DNA from: Cyprinodon diabolis
Lineage: Eukaryota > Chordata > Actinopteri > Cyprinodontiformes > Cyprinodontidae
Direction of reading: 5' to 3'
Length of the DNA stretch: 64,000 nucleotides
Assembly (NCBI GenBank): GCA_030533445.1
Contig: CM060072.1
Coordinates: forward strand, 24,573,109 to 24,637,108
Positions 1-12,600 of the stretch are shown in pieces; within the stretch, counting starts at the first letter, position 1; every line of letters begins with the position of its first letter. The position numbers and the translations under genes were made by a program. Under the pieces are notes generated by a model that saw only the letters and a list, made by a program, of their open reading frames with translations, was not told where the DNA came from and ran no database searches.

Positions 1-76
1 ATGACAGGAGGTCGGATGAATGTTCTCCTGTCTTAGCAGCCATCAAGTGCTACAGAACCCAGTAATGCAATCATTC

Positions 77-690
77 CTATAAGCTGAGTGTATGGAAGCT
101 TGGAAACACCAAAATCATACAGAACAGGGTTACATGAGGAGCAGGGTACTGTAGGCAGGGTACAGCCAGAGCACCACACTGCATAAGCCATGAAAAACAC
201 CAGCAGCTTTGATGGAGATGCACCCTCTTCAAGCATCTCAAGAAATCGAGTCCTTCGACCAACCTCATGATCATTTTCATCGTGTTGATGGTCCAGGTAG
301 CATTATGGCGGACGTTAACTCTGATGTAACTTAACGTTCTGGTCAACTGCTACTCTTTTGGCGTTGATTTTGAAGGAGGGGTGATGAACGATGAACTTGA
401 AGTCCAGGATCATCCCCTGATCCTTTAAGGGTCAAATTGTTGTTACTGCTTCAGTTTTCCAGGTTCTTGACATCTCTGTTGGGTGTGATTCTGTCTATCA
501 TAGTGTCATCTTCAAACTTTACTATGGTGTTGATGGATTGATCGAATATGTAGTCTAACACGTAGACGAAGAAGAAGACGAGGCTCAGGACACAGCCATG
601 TGCTGCACCAATGTTGAGGGTAATGTTTGGTTACCCATCCTGCAGTCTATGGTCTGTTATTGAGGAAGTCCGGGATCCAGCTGCTCAGAT
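77..690 (-). mobile_element. Decayed Rex1/CR1-like LINE, reverse-transcriptase 3' part
   Basis: The minus strand gives broken pieces of a non-LTR reverse transcriptase. Near 580-613 it reads GAAHGCVLSL, a worn form of the motif usually reading GAPQGCVLSP. Near 499-526 it reads KFEDDT, a worn form of the catalytic FADDT motif. Near 217-247 it reads FLRCLKRVHL, like the family's C-terminal YFLRRLRKAHL stretch. The pieces lie in the right order but in different frames with stops, so this is a dead copy. The clade is recognised by recalled motif similarity only. The copy may run off the left edge of the window. Confidence 0.65.
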
Positions 691-3600
691 CTGTGTTTTT
701 GCACCATTTAGCAGCTTATCATCCATGGTTGCCCTATATTTAGATTCATCATTCCCCTCAAAATATCCGGATATCTCTCCTCTTATCCACCAAAAACATA
801 AAAGAAAATCTCAATAGCATGATGCTGCCATTACTATGTTTAACTATGGGAAAAGGCAATTGATTGGAAAAGACTGTGCTTAAGATATAAATGTAAAGGG
901 GTTTGAACACATATTCTAAATACAGTTTTCAGGTTTTTACCAGATTAAATTTGAAAAAGCTTTAATTGTTTCTGTCTGTTTTAAAACTAATCCAATCCAA
1001 TCCACTTTATTTATATAGCACGATTTCAATAAACACAAGGTTTAAGTGCTGCACAAAAAAGATAAAATAACTAAAATAAATAAAAGTACATAAATAAAAT
1101 AAAAGCACAGGATAAAAACATGCATGTGTATCATTCATTTGAGTTGTACTTTAAGGAAAAATTTCAATTAAAAAATAAACCAAGGTTTTTCTGTGCATTG
1201 TGGCGATATGTGTGGCAGTAATATGACAAGAGGGTAACGGCATACTGTAGAGATCATGACCATTCTGGAAATGAAGCGGACATGAGCTTTCTATATATCA
1301 GGTTGTGTCTTTGGGATAAGATCAGAAGTTTAATTAGTCACAGATAGTTCAGAGTAGACTCAGAGTAGACTCTGAACTTATGGAGCAGAAGTTCAGGTGG
1401 TCCTATTTGAAGCTGGTCTAAGGGATGGATGAGACCCTATACCAGACAAACAAACACCTACAATGGATACAATGGACTATTTATCAATTATGGCCTGAAA
1501 AATACAGTAGATAATATTAAATTGCACAGTAGCAGCTACAGACACCTGGACTTCATACATGTCACCTCTAGGTGGCGATATTAACCATGTTTGACATGTT
1601 CACAGGACAAGTGGACAATGAATCCTCTTCTCTAAACGAAAAAAAATGCAGCATAACGGGATTTTTTGCATATATAAAGACAATTACCTCTCACATTTTC
1701 AGTTGTCATTTGCTGTTTACTCTTAGATTTATTAGGGGTGCACTGAGTGCTCTTTAGCAGATTCCAGCCTCTTTGGCAGAGCTATTAATATCTGTGCTGG
1801 CAGCAGTATCATAAAATCAATATTATCCAAATTTAATTTCACTCTGTACAACAAGGTAGAAAAATGGGCCTAAATGAATAATGTCTTCCTTTAAATGCAA
1901 AATGTAAAGTTTGTATTTTTATGGACATAAAGTATTAGCAGATGTCCTTTATAAGGGACTGGATCAGTTAGAGGCATGCTATAAAAACAATAAAAGTCAT
2001 CAGAGGTTTACTTTAATGTTGAAGAGACCAGAAACGTCTCCCAGCCTCTCAGAGAAGTCAAGCAGCAAAGATTCAGCCAAAAATAAAAGTAGTTCACTGG
2101 GAGATCTGTATTACTCACTATGTAATCTCTTTCTGCAGACGCCATCTACATTTAACTAAAAAATACAGACAAATAATTTCTAGATCAGTTCTGATTTTGT
2201 CTGTCCGTTAAAAAGAAACAGCTCTACCTAAAAGATCTGCCTTTCCTCTATTACAGATACTTTACATTTTCTGAAGAAAAAAAAAAAAAACACCCCTGTA
2301 TTAGGTATCTAGATACAGCTGATAGCAGTTATATACGTTTGTCACATCTACAACAAACCATGCATTTTGCTGTTTATATTCTTATTTTTAGAAAGCAATA
2401 TTTTTCTGAATCTAGATGCATATCGAAGGATTTTGTTATCAAATGTTGGTCCAGCACTTAATAATGTAGCTAAACCCCAATATTCAACAGACAAAAAACT
2501 AAACATTCACAGAGCACTTTTCATATGAAAAATGTGAAGTACTTCACAAAGGTGCATCACAAATCAATAACTGAGTTTATTAAATAGTGATACCCACACA
2601 AAACCAGAGATGTTGAAGCAGAACCACAGATGAAATTGTGTTTATAAGTTCTTTTAAAAGGAGGAATGATCCCTGACTTTTTTTTTTTTTTTTTCCAAAT
2701 CATAAGAGCCTGAGGTCTTCACCTCAGATTCTACATGTCCTCATATGAGCTGATCAGTGTCATACATTCTGCTGGATGTTCATTCCCATACAATCTGCTC
2801 TGGGGCTACAAACAACTTTAAAAAAATAACTCATCATATCTGAGAACTAATGAACACAGAATTCAATTTATTCCCTGAGGACCTGGCAGTGAGGGTTTAT
2901 ACACAGCCCCAAAGGGATTACTTCCACTCCCTGGCCAGCTAACAACATATCAGTTAGAAGTTAATTCGATCATATAATATACTATGGGATATGATATTAC
3001 CATCTTAAAGAGGGAACCCCTAGTAGGAGAATGTAAAGCCTTTGAGATGCCATTGTTTACTGCACTAGCACAATGTCACACAGTAATATAATTAAATCCA
3101 TCCTAAAGTTTGAGTCTTTATTTTCAGTGATAAAACAAAAACCTATGACTTAATGATTGATTTAAACAAAACTGGTTACATTTTAATCCTCGTGCTCCCT
3201 TTCAAAAAAATGTTATTTTTTTTGTGGTAATTTAAAGATTTACCTCTGTAAGGATAAGCCAGCAGGACAGGAAAAATAATAAAACAGTCCCCAAAGTTTA
3301 TTGTTAGATAATCACAGAAATGGGTGACATCAAGGGGGAAATCTCAATAAGATGCTGTCTACATGATAAGCATTTACTTTGGAGGTATGCCAGGAAAACA
3401 GCACTCTAGCAGTCTAAAAGGTCAAGCATGTGGAGATTTGGGAAATGTGTACTTTGGCTAGATGAGACTTTTTAGCAGAAAAAAAGCTCCAGGGAGTTTT
3501 GATGCGAGGCAAAGCTTGAATATAAAGAAAAAGTTTTGCACCCCGAAACACAAAGGAGGATGTGTGATGCTGTGGGACCGTCCCTCTTCTAAATGCACTG

Positions 3601-3905
3601 GAATGTTTAATTGAAAGAACTGCCTCATGAGTGACACCAAGCATGCATTCATCCGTGTCTGCCTCACGGACTTAAACTGGCAGTTGGTTCCACAGGAGAG
3701 GAGCCTAAGATAAACCTGCAGATTGAGAGCCAAGTTCTCTGTTAGGGGCATAAGGAACAATCAGACCTCTCCCTACAATCCATTGAAGTGTATTTAATTG
3801 CTAGGAAAGAAGGTTGTGCTTCAAATATCACCTTTTTTGTTGTTTCAAATACAGAAGATTTTCTTTTTTGCTGCCGTCTTTTTTAAATCTCAGGCATATC
3901 TATGT
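691..3905. other. Noncoding upstream DNA, no gene seen
   Basis: AT-rich sequence with short, unsupported reading frames only. It contains poly-A and poly-T runs (near 2277 and 2680) and a short dispersed-repeat stretch at about 1000-1130. At 3420-3760 on the minus strand there is a phrase (LRLLSCGTNCQFKSVRQTR) resembling decayed repeat-derived peptides I associate with teleost noncoding DNA. No splice-bounded coding exon could be supported. Confidence 0.5.
1000..1130. repeat. Dispersed teleost repeat fragment
   Basis: The stretch reads (AATCC)n, then CTTTATTTATATAGCAC, then an A-rich tail of repeated AAATAAA-like words. This wording recurs widely in teleost genomes as the end of an interspersed repeat. 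The assignment rests on recollection of that pattern; no second copy was found in this window. Confidence 0.35.
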
Positions 3906-4058
3906 TAAGAAAAGTCTTTGGTATTTACTTAATCATATTTAGCTACTTTAACATAAATGTTTCATGTTAGCAGGGTAGGACATAAAACAATAGTGTTAAA
4001 GTAATTAAATGTGATTAAGTAAATGCCAAAAGCGGTTGCATTATTTTTTTTCAGCGTA
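3906..4058. repeat. Hairpin MITE, copy 1
   Basis: A short inverted-repeat element. The left arm (TTTACTTAATCATATTTAGC) is mirrored by the right arm around 4005-4030, with a centre reading TAGCAGGGTAGGACATAAAAC. A second copy with the same centre and right end lies at 61527-61699. The length of about 150 bp and the lack of coding capacity fit a non-autonomous DNA transposon. Superfamily unknown. Confidence 0.7.
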
Positions 4059-4059
4059 C

Positions 4060-4866
4060 CACTGGGCTGTAGGCTACGGAAGAGCATTAGGGCCACTTAA
4101 AAACAGATTTTTAAGTATTATTTCAGTTTAATATGAGGAAAAAGTTAGAATTTTGACTTTAATCTCAGAATTGTGACTTTAATCTTAGAATTCTGACTTT
4201 TTCTCAGAATTCTGTTTTTAAACTCAGAAATTTGACTTTAATCTTAGAATTCTGACTTTTTTCTCAGTATTCTCACTTTAATCTCAGAATTTTGGATCTT
4301 AATGTAGATTGGAACCATGAAGAAAGAGATGTGGGAGCACTCACCTTCACTGACAAAGATGTAAATTGTTTGGGAGGGCCAGTTAAACATTGGTGGAAAA
4401 TGATGGAATTAGTTGACTTTTTACGTGCTTGAGGGATCCCTGGTGATGCTATTTCATTAATGGAAGAGCAGAAGGTGATTAAAACAAGAGAGCTAGTCTC
4501 TAAAACAGACATGGCTACGGCTTGATGCTAACATGTTTGTTAGCTGTCAGAATTCAGTCAGAATTCTGAGATTAAAGTCAGAATTTTGAGATTAAAGTCA
4601 GAATTTTGAGATTAAAGTCGGAATTCTTAGATCAAAGTCAGAATTTTGAGATTAAAGTCAGAATTCTGAGACTAAAGGCAGAATTTAGAGATTAAAATCT
4701 AAATTCTGAGATTAGAGTCGGAATTCTGAGATTAAAGTCAGAATTTTTAGATTAAATACTTGTCCCCCCATATTAAACAGAAATAAAATTTAAAAATCAG
4801 TTCATTTTTTTTTTTTTTTTAGTGACCTTAATCCTCTTCCATAGCAGACCCCACCTTGGAAAGATC
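4060..4866. mobile_element. Foldback element with minisatellite arms
   Basis: An inverted-repeat element of about 0.8 kb. The left arm (about 4147-4298) is a degenerate array of a roughly 20-bp unit like AATCTCAGAATTCTGACTTT. The right arm (about 4549-4760) is the same unit in reverse complement. Outside the arrays the ends are also inverted copies: GGAAGAGCATTAGGGCCACT at 4078 mirrors GGAAGAGGATTAAGGTCACT read from the other strand near 4843. A unique core of about 250 bp separates the arms. No coding capacity. Confidence 0.7.
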
Positions 4867-5329
4867 ATTCTTTTTGTGTACCCCAACCCTCTAAAATGTT
4901 GTAGGAGGATTCACCAATATTGGGAAAATGCAGCTTTACATAGTTTAAACAGCACATGAGTCTTGCTGAAAGTAATTTTGTTACAATAATACATGGTTCA
5001 GTTTTCTTTTTCTTTTTTTCCCAAATAAATCAAAGAATATTCCTGCTGTTTTGCATTGGAACATGGGTGTGGTAGAAAGATTCCAGGATAATAAGGATAA
5101 AAAGAGAACAACTGAAGGCATAACAGACCCTTTGAGTGATAATGTGAAAGTTATTTGGGGTCATCGCAGTTGGGAACCGATGATTTGGCTCCAAGATGTG
5201 AAGAAATAAGTGTTGAGACAGCAGTAGCAACACATTGTGATGAAAAATGTAGAATCCACCCAAGAGGGGAGACAGAAACGGAGTGAGAGCAGTACAGAGA
5301 GCAGAGTTACACCAAAGCAAACCATCACA

Positions 5330-5620
5330 CCGCTTGTGCGTGGTGAACATTTCGGCGCTTCTAAAACAAAAAGGATAAAATAAAAAAATAAAAATCCCGG
5401 ATCTGGGCTGACAGGAGGAAACTGGAAAAAGAGGCGAACCGGATCGACGCTTTAAAAAGCCGCCTGCTGCAGCTGATTCTTTAATTATTATTTTTGGATA
5501 AAGGGGGGGGAGGCCAGTTTGCCGGTATTTTTATCTCCTCCCGCTTCAAAGCCGCCGGTATGAGCAACTTGATGCGCTGAAGGTAACGCCGCTGAATTTT
5601 CTTTTTCCATTTCCTTCTCT
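5330..5620 (+). promoter_or_regulatory. kcnab3: Probable kcnab3 promoter / CpG-rich segment
   Basis: Composition changes here from AT-rich flank to a stretch richer in CG dinucleotides, with GCTTTAAAAAGCC near 5450 and a run of G near 5505. A possible donor, CTGAAG followed by GTAACG, lies near 5578-5590 and could end a non-coding first exon. The location upstream of the first kcnab3 coding exon fits a promoter. The transcription start cannot be placed from sequence alone. Confidence 0.35.
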
Positions 5621-6370
5621 TGCATCAATTTGATGCTGCGTTAAGCGATGATGCTGCTGATGCTGCTGCTGCTGCATCGGTGGGCTTTGAATGTGTGAAT
5701 CCTGCACGGGACTCTCCTCCTTGGCAATGGAAATCAGAGCCACCTCTTTATTTATCTGCAATAATTACTGTGACAATAATAAATATGGCTTATTTTGGTG
5801 CCTGGGGTGAGGATGCCAGTGGCTGTGATTTTGTATCTCCTGCTGCTGCAGCTCCTCAGCTCCAGACAGACTCAAGTAGCCTCAGCTGAAGAGGGGAAAA
5901 AACATAAAACAGCAAGCTGGCAAGTGCTGTATCACCCAACGCAAGCCAAAGGAGCTGCTGCATGTATGAGGGAAAGGGCATCCATCACACCAAGGAGCAG
6001 GGGCTTCCCAAGAACCGCCACATCCACACATTCGTCTGAGGACTGCTGAGAGCTTACAGTCCCCTCCTGATGGTTTTTGGAGGGCAGCCCTGATGCATCT
6101 TGTGCATGTGAAAACTCTCATTTTGCCATCGCTGTATCAACAGAAAGCAGACGGTGACTCTGTGTGTGTCATGTTAGAGGCTGGACTCTTGCCTACTCAC
6201 ACCAGCTCTCTGCCAATATCTCTGACCTGCCCTGTCTGAGCCCTTTGTATGAGCATCTCCACCAGTGGTTTGTAGACATTACCTGTTGTCTAAGGATCAC
6301 CCCCCTTCAACAACAAAAGAAACAGAGACTCTTCACATTTCTGTCAGCGTAGGACAGAGCAGAGGTCAAG
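5621..6370 (+). other. Putative kcnab3 5' leader region
   Basis: Sequence between the CpG-rich stretch and the start codon. It contains a short imperfect GCT/GAT triplet run near 5646-5680 and several short upstream reading frames. A pyrimidine tract followed by CAG or TAG near 6335-6350 could be an acceptor just before the coding exon. Whether the leader is one exon or spliced is not decidable here. Confidence 0.35.
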
Positions 6371-6678
6371 ATGCAGGTCTCCTTCGCATGCACTGAGCAC
6401 AACCTGAAGAGCCGCAGTGAGGACCGGCTCTGTGGCCTCCGCACCGCCCCACCTCCAGGAGGAAGCAGTGGTGGAGGTGGTGGTGGAGGTGGTGGTGGCG
6501 GTGGTGGATCAGGAGGGGGCGGTGGTGGAGGAGGAGGTGGTGGCGGACAGGGGGGTAACGGTAACTACTCCTCTCAAGGGTCTGTGAAGAACAGGGAGGG
6601 CTCCGGGTCCCGCCAGACTCCACAGGGCCATGCCCACATGAAGGAGGCCATCGGGCGCCACAGCAACATGAAGTACAG
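6371..6678 (+). CDS. kcnab3: kcnab3 coding exon 1 (inactivation peptide, poly-Gly)
   Basis: Encodes residues 1-103, with the last codon split. The start ATG sits in AAGATGC context with A at -3. Residues 1-16 are the N-type inactivation ball motif. Residues 34-46 and 48-59 are glycine runs. The exon ends MKYR at AAGTACAG followed by GTGAGG; MKYR is the conserved junction into the AKR core. Human beta-3 also has a Gly-rich linker here, but less pure. Confidence 0.9.
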
Positions 6679-9600
6679 GTGAGGATGGGGGACATGTGCT
6701 TCAGGGGTGGAGGCTTGGCTCACATCAACAGGGTATCCCTTCAACCGTTACAGAGGGACTGATTAGAGATTTGCTTTGACTTACTAATACACTGATTCCA
6801 ATTTCTCTCAGAGAACTTGCCTTTCTAGCCCTCCTGCTGTGAGCAGTCATTAATTTTTGCTACTACTGGGAAAGGTGAAGCTACACCTTACCACTTTGTG
6901 TGTGGAAAGCATAGTGTGAGTCCATCCTTTTGGCACTTCCCCTGCTGCTTTAAACACAACAAAACTTACTGACTCACTGGATGATGCCCTGCAAAAACTA
7001 AAATGGTTTTACCACATCAAACTTTTCATCAACACTAAATACATTGCTAAATAAAAGCAGCTCAGGTGTTTTACTTCCTAAAAAGAATCATCAACATGCA
7101 GCCGTTTTTACTTTCATCAAAAGTCAATTTTTTTCCAACATTTCATCATAAATAGCCCACCTGCAACACAGTAAACCTCACCTTGCTATGCTTAAACTCT
7201 GCATTACTCTACACTTACAGAGGACAGGCTGTATGGTAAGCTCAGAGCCGGCTCAAGCTTTAATGTGGCCCTAAGGGAAATACAATTTTGGGGCCCTCTA
7301 TTTCTGCTGTCTGATGATCAGATCAATAACACACCCACTATCAACTCATTGCAGATCTGGAATGGCCATTTATAGTCTTCTATTTCTATGAATCTTGCAT
7401 TGTTACTAAAAGAAATACAATAAACTAGTATATAGTTTATTCACTGTAAAAGGGTCACATAATTTATTCCTTTTGGGTCCAACCAAAACAGCAACATGCA
7501 GAAATAACCTGTAGTGCAAGACCAACAATTAGAAACAGCTTTCATACATGAAAATAACAAATTTAATTATACAAAAACAAACTTTATTAAATAGTAGATA
7601 CTTATATCTATTATTTAATCTGATAAAGCCTCCTATAAAAATGAGTTTGACATTCTGGCACCGTAAGCTTAATTAGCATGGCTTATTTTATTCCAAAAAA
7701 CACGATCATCGTGTAAAATCCACCTATTTTGATATATTCAGATTTTCTTTGTGTGCAATTAAATAATCATTAACAGTTATTATGTTTTAACATCAAATAT
7801 TTATTTTTAGATACATCTTTACTTCCACTGACTTCATCTTCAAAGACCTCCCTGATACCAATAGCTAAGTTTGGCCCCTTCTTCCCTCTGTAACAACTTC
7901 CTCTTAAAAGGACCACTAAACGTTGTTATCAGCAGTTAGCCGAGGTCACTAATGCTGATAGTAAGTGGAGAGGCTCCACTTTAACTGATGGCTAGTCAAG
8001 GCATTTCAACCAAAGCAATTTAAAATGTTCACAGTGAGATAACATACCTTTCAATAGAGAGGGCTGGGAAGTTTACTCATCTGTCTTTGCTTTGTTTGCC
8101 TTTTTTTCTACCATTATCTGTCTATATTTTCAATAGAAGAACAAGACACCAATGTGAAGGGAAAATCTTGAGAAGACCAATTTTAAAAATCTATCCGTCT
8201 CCTTGTAGAGAAGCTGGTGCCAACCAGTATCTACTGGGTGATTCATGGGCAAAACCCTGGACATGTTGCTATTCCATCACAACACTAGATTGTGGGAGAA
8301 AGTACACAGAGATAAACTTTGCGTGTGCAGGGGAAAAAAAGGAAAGTTGCAAACAGAAAGAGCCCATAGGCTCAGATTTGAACCTAATATCTTCTGGCTG
8401 CAAAGCCATAGTAACAACAACCCCACCACCGTGCAACCCAGCCATAGATCATTTTTAAACAGTCCTTATGCTCCACTTTCAAACTGACCCAGTTGACTAT
8501 TTTGAGAGTGGTTGTCATTTCCGAAACAGCATTAAAAAATGGCATGTTCTTCCACTTTTTCTCAGGCAGACTAATCAATCCAGGAAGCCTCCGTCATTCA
8601 TTTCTTAAATTCGCAAACAGGGACATCGATTGGCTGAAAGGATAGTGGATACCTAATGGTCTCTTGCACGACTTTAGAGAGTTAATTTCCCCTAATTTGG
8701 CATTGTTTTCTACCAATCTGGACATGCTTAATAATTCAAGCTGCTAGCGTAATTTTTATGCATTTCAACAAAATCACATCTTTTTATTGTAGTTCAGATA
8801 ATTGCTACTGATAGTAAGATAATCCATAGCTATAGAGTCCAAAATTTCAACCTATCCCTTTAGTTTCATAGTTTTCATAAACCAAAGGGGTGCCTAACAA
8901 GAAAAGTGTGGAAACCCCTTCCCCTTCATGTTGCATTCAAGTATGTCCTGTATTGTCTTGTGAATACCAGCCTAATTTAGCACAACAAAGGATGATAGAG
9001 TGACACTAACTCTGGCTTTCTTAAACAGCAATCTGCACACATATGGAATAATTCGTGACAACTTCTCTTCAAATTATAATAATTTATTCAGGCAAATAAA
9101 ATACAACTCCAAGATAAACATATTCCAGTGGACAACCCTTTACCTAAGCTAGTGAAATAACTATTAAAACAATAGATATGATTAAAGAACACTGTGTATA
9201 AAAAGACAAATAGAAATGTATTGATGCAATGATATCAAAGGTCAGTTTCAATTTCTATGTCTGACTTAAGAAATTTGAAATATTGTTCAAAATAACTTTA
9301 AAATATTTCAGGATAACAAGAAATAAGTTTTCTACTTCACAATGCAAATACAATATTTATCAAATAATATTAACAAATAATAACATTTTAGAGATTTGAC
9401 TCTTAATAGTGTTTTGAATAGCTCTATGAAAGATCAAACTGTGTGATGAGGTCATAAAGTGGTGAAGAGAAGCGGCTTGAAAACGCTAGTGATGTAGAGA
9501 TCGACAGAGGAACGTGCGATACAATACTACTGAGCTACCATTAAAGTTTAAAAGATACAATTTACCATGATTAATATTGCTATTGATAATAATGGCACAT

Positions 9601-12600
9601 TCTATTGCCCCAGGTAGTGAGTGAGTTGGTTTTAAAGGACTTAGCAGTTTAGTTTAATGAAAACACAAAATAATATATCTGTGTTTTAACCCTCATTAAA
9701 ATAAAGTGTATCACAACTTTTTAAAATATATCAAAAAATGCAAAATGGTTAGCAGCACGAACCATTGAATAAATGATTCAGTTAACACCCCCTTGTCTGA
9801 TAGCATGGAGCTGCAGCTGGGCTTGGACTGGCTGATTGGTGGGTAGGGTCATGGCTTTGCTCTAGTTTTTGGAAGCATCTGCATGAATTCCAGACAGGCA
9901 GGCAGCAAGGCTGCAGTTCCCACACTGACCTCTGCACTGGCACATTTGTGGAAGAAGTAACGTGTTTCACACACTGTTCACACATCCTGCCTTTGCTTGG
10001 CTCTAGTTCTTTTCAACTGTAGAAAGAAAGATTACAGAAAGTATGTCTGTGGTTGGCTGCTTTGGTCATTGGCTGTGCTAAAAAAAGACCAAGGGCTACC
10101 TAACTTTGAAATCCAATTTGGAAAAGATTCTTTGACTTACCATCAAATTGTAATTGGACAGTTTGTAGGTTAACTGACATTAAACCTGATATTTGACTTA
10201 TTGAATATTTTAACAAAGTTAAATAATAATTTAGTTCACCATAGAAGGGCCTAGTTCACTTGAAGATGAACATGGTATATTTTCATGAACAGCTTTAAAA
10301 AAAGTTGCGTCAACACAAATGTACACAGCATCAGTGGAGACGTAGCAGTATATATGCTACCCTGTTTGGTGGCACTGCCACAGAATTACACCCAAGCCAC
10401 TGACAAAAACACTGGGCATGCACAGATAGCTCATCTGAGGTAAGCGCTGCAACACAAAGAGTTGTATGCGGCTACAGATAGAGGATGAGCTACAAGGTTT
10501 CATTGTGGACATGCAAGCCGCATGAAACTGACGTTCTTTGATTTTACCACTTTGGGATCCTCTTTCAAAAATGATGGTTTATGCTCTCCCAAAATGTTGG
10601 CTTCATTTGGATAGACAGCTTGAACTGTGTTTGCCATTTCACTTAATCTGGTCTCCATTTGGATAGATCCTAAAGTAACCACAATAAGCTAGTTTTGGGG
10701 TGTTGCTTCCAAAAAGGCTGCTTAAAGCTTTAAAGTTCTGTTAAAAGATAGTAACTAGAATGCAACACATAATGAAAAAATGCTACTAAAGTATCCCCTC
10801 CAAACACCAGACATCATTCAGACGTTAATTTTTAGGCTAAATATGGTCCTAAATCCATCCGAGATTTGATTTAGTTCAGAAAAAATTGTTGAAAGTTGGG
10901 CTCTGTTTGGTCGGTCAGATTTAATCCCACTTTAGTCCAATAATAGACATTGGAAAGATGTTGCAAAGTCAACATCTTTTAAACAAGCTGAAAATAATGG
11001 CTTTTTACTTTTCAACAGAATGTAGACGTTGTTTAGACGTGAATCATGATGTCTTTTCTTTATGCTCGGTGGGAATTCTTCAAGAAAATATTGAGAATAC
11101 ATTCTAAATTAATATTTAAATATAGATATAAGAATTACCTAGAATAAAGGTAATTTAAATGTAGGAACCAGGACAAAACAGTCCAAGTAAATCTACCAAA
11201 ACTTTTTGTAGACCGCATCCAAACAAAAAAAACACAGGCATTTGGTGAGTTCAAGCTTTCTATGACAATAACACTCAATTTCCCAGTCGGGTCTTGTTAT
11301 TTACCATTTCTACCAGTCTTTTTACTGAGGAGAGCATAAGGTGAAATGTAACCACCTACATATCCATTAGCTGGATGAGAAACAACTCAGAAAGTGCTCA
11401 CTTTTTCTAACATTAAAATATGACATTAAAGCCTAGAAACGCTTATGCTGATGGACGTAAATGCATAATCCATACTAAACAGCCCTCAACACTTAATTCA
11501 GATCTCGCTTTGGCCTCTCGCTGCAGATTAATGAAAATCCCAACTCCAGTAACAGCTTTTTCTTAAGGTCACTCAGCTTTAGAAGGATTCTTTTTCCCAT
11601 AAAACAGCATTTCAGCTAAGCGTCCTCTGCATGGAAGACCTTCGCTGCCAAATCCAGCTCTGAGTCATCAAGTAGGAACGAAATTTAGACAAACAGCACA
11701 AAATGACTTGTTTGTCTTATATTCAGTTCCGTTTGATTGATTAGAGTCTTCACCATGGCAAGAATGGCAGCTTGTGCAGCTTTGACGCACAAGGTTTTTT
11801 TTAAAAGGTGTCGAAAAATGAATATGTTTCTATGCCCAATGTATAAGCTTTGATACAAGAACACAGCTCATATGTTTCTTTCAGTTTTACTGGAACAGTC
11901 AGTAACTGGGAGGAGAGTTTTAATGACCTGTTTTCCTGGTAATCAGGTTGATTGAATTCTTGCCATTCTCTTCAGGCAATTTGGTTCATTTAATTGGATG
12001 CTTAAAAAGGGAAAGAGGCTCAAAACAAAACTGGGATATCTCCTTTTCTGCCTCGTCCCTTTTAGAACTGCACTCACACTTCAGATGTAGTCATATTATT
12101 CTGCTTGTTCTGCCTTCTTCAAAGGAGTGTCACTAATAGGGAGCGCAGTGGCACAATAAGTCTATACAGCATATGGATAGCCAGTGTTGCCACTGGCAAC
12201 TCCCCAGGCATTGCCTTTAGTTTTTTTCCTGGTTCTCTAATCAGTGAGGGAGGCAGTTACTCTTATCAGCCCTCTTTGCAACTGAACATTGCCAAAGCTG
12301 TCTTACAAATAAGATGGATTCTACCTCCACTCTGATGAGGTAAAAATGAGTGTACGAACATCTCTGCATAGTGTTTAAGCAAGATAGTTTATTTCTGCGC
12401 TGGTCTAGAAGGTTAGCCTAGCATGACACTGATTGAAGCCAAATGAGTACCACAAGAGAGCAGAAGTGAACAGTTGGCAGTGAGTTTCGATCTAATCCCA
12501 TTTTCCAGATGGCTCACATCTTTCCCTCCATTCACCCTTTTTGACTACATGTTTACTAAGCCACTTCCTATCGGAATAAACTCGCTACTCATCATTCACC

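Noticed and set aside
3414..3760. Two overlapping minus-strand frames of 76 and 100 codons
   Set aside because: A phrase resembles repeat-derived peptides seen in fish noncoding DNA; no start, splice or domain evidence for a gene.
6366..6695. 109-codon minus-strand frame opposite kcnab3 exon 1
   Set aside because: It is the antisense reading of the glycine repeat (giving His/Pro/Arg-rich sequence); the plus strand has the conserved inactivation peptide.
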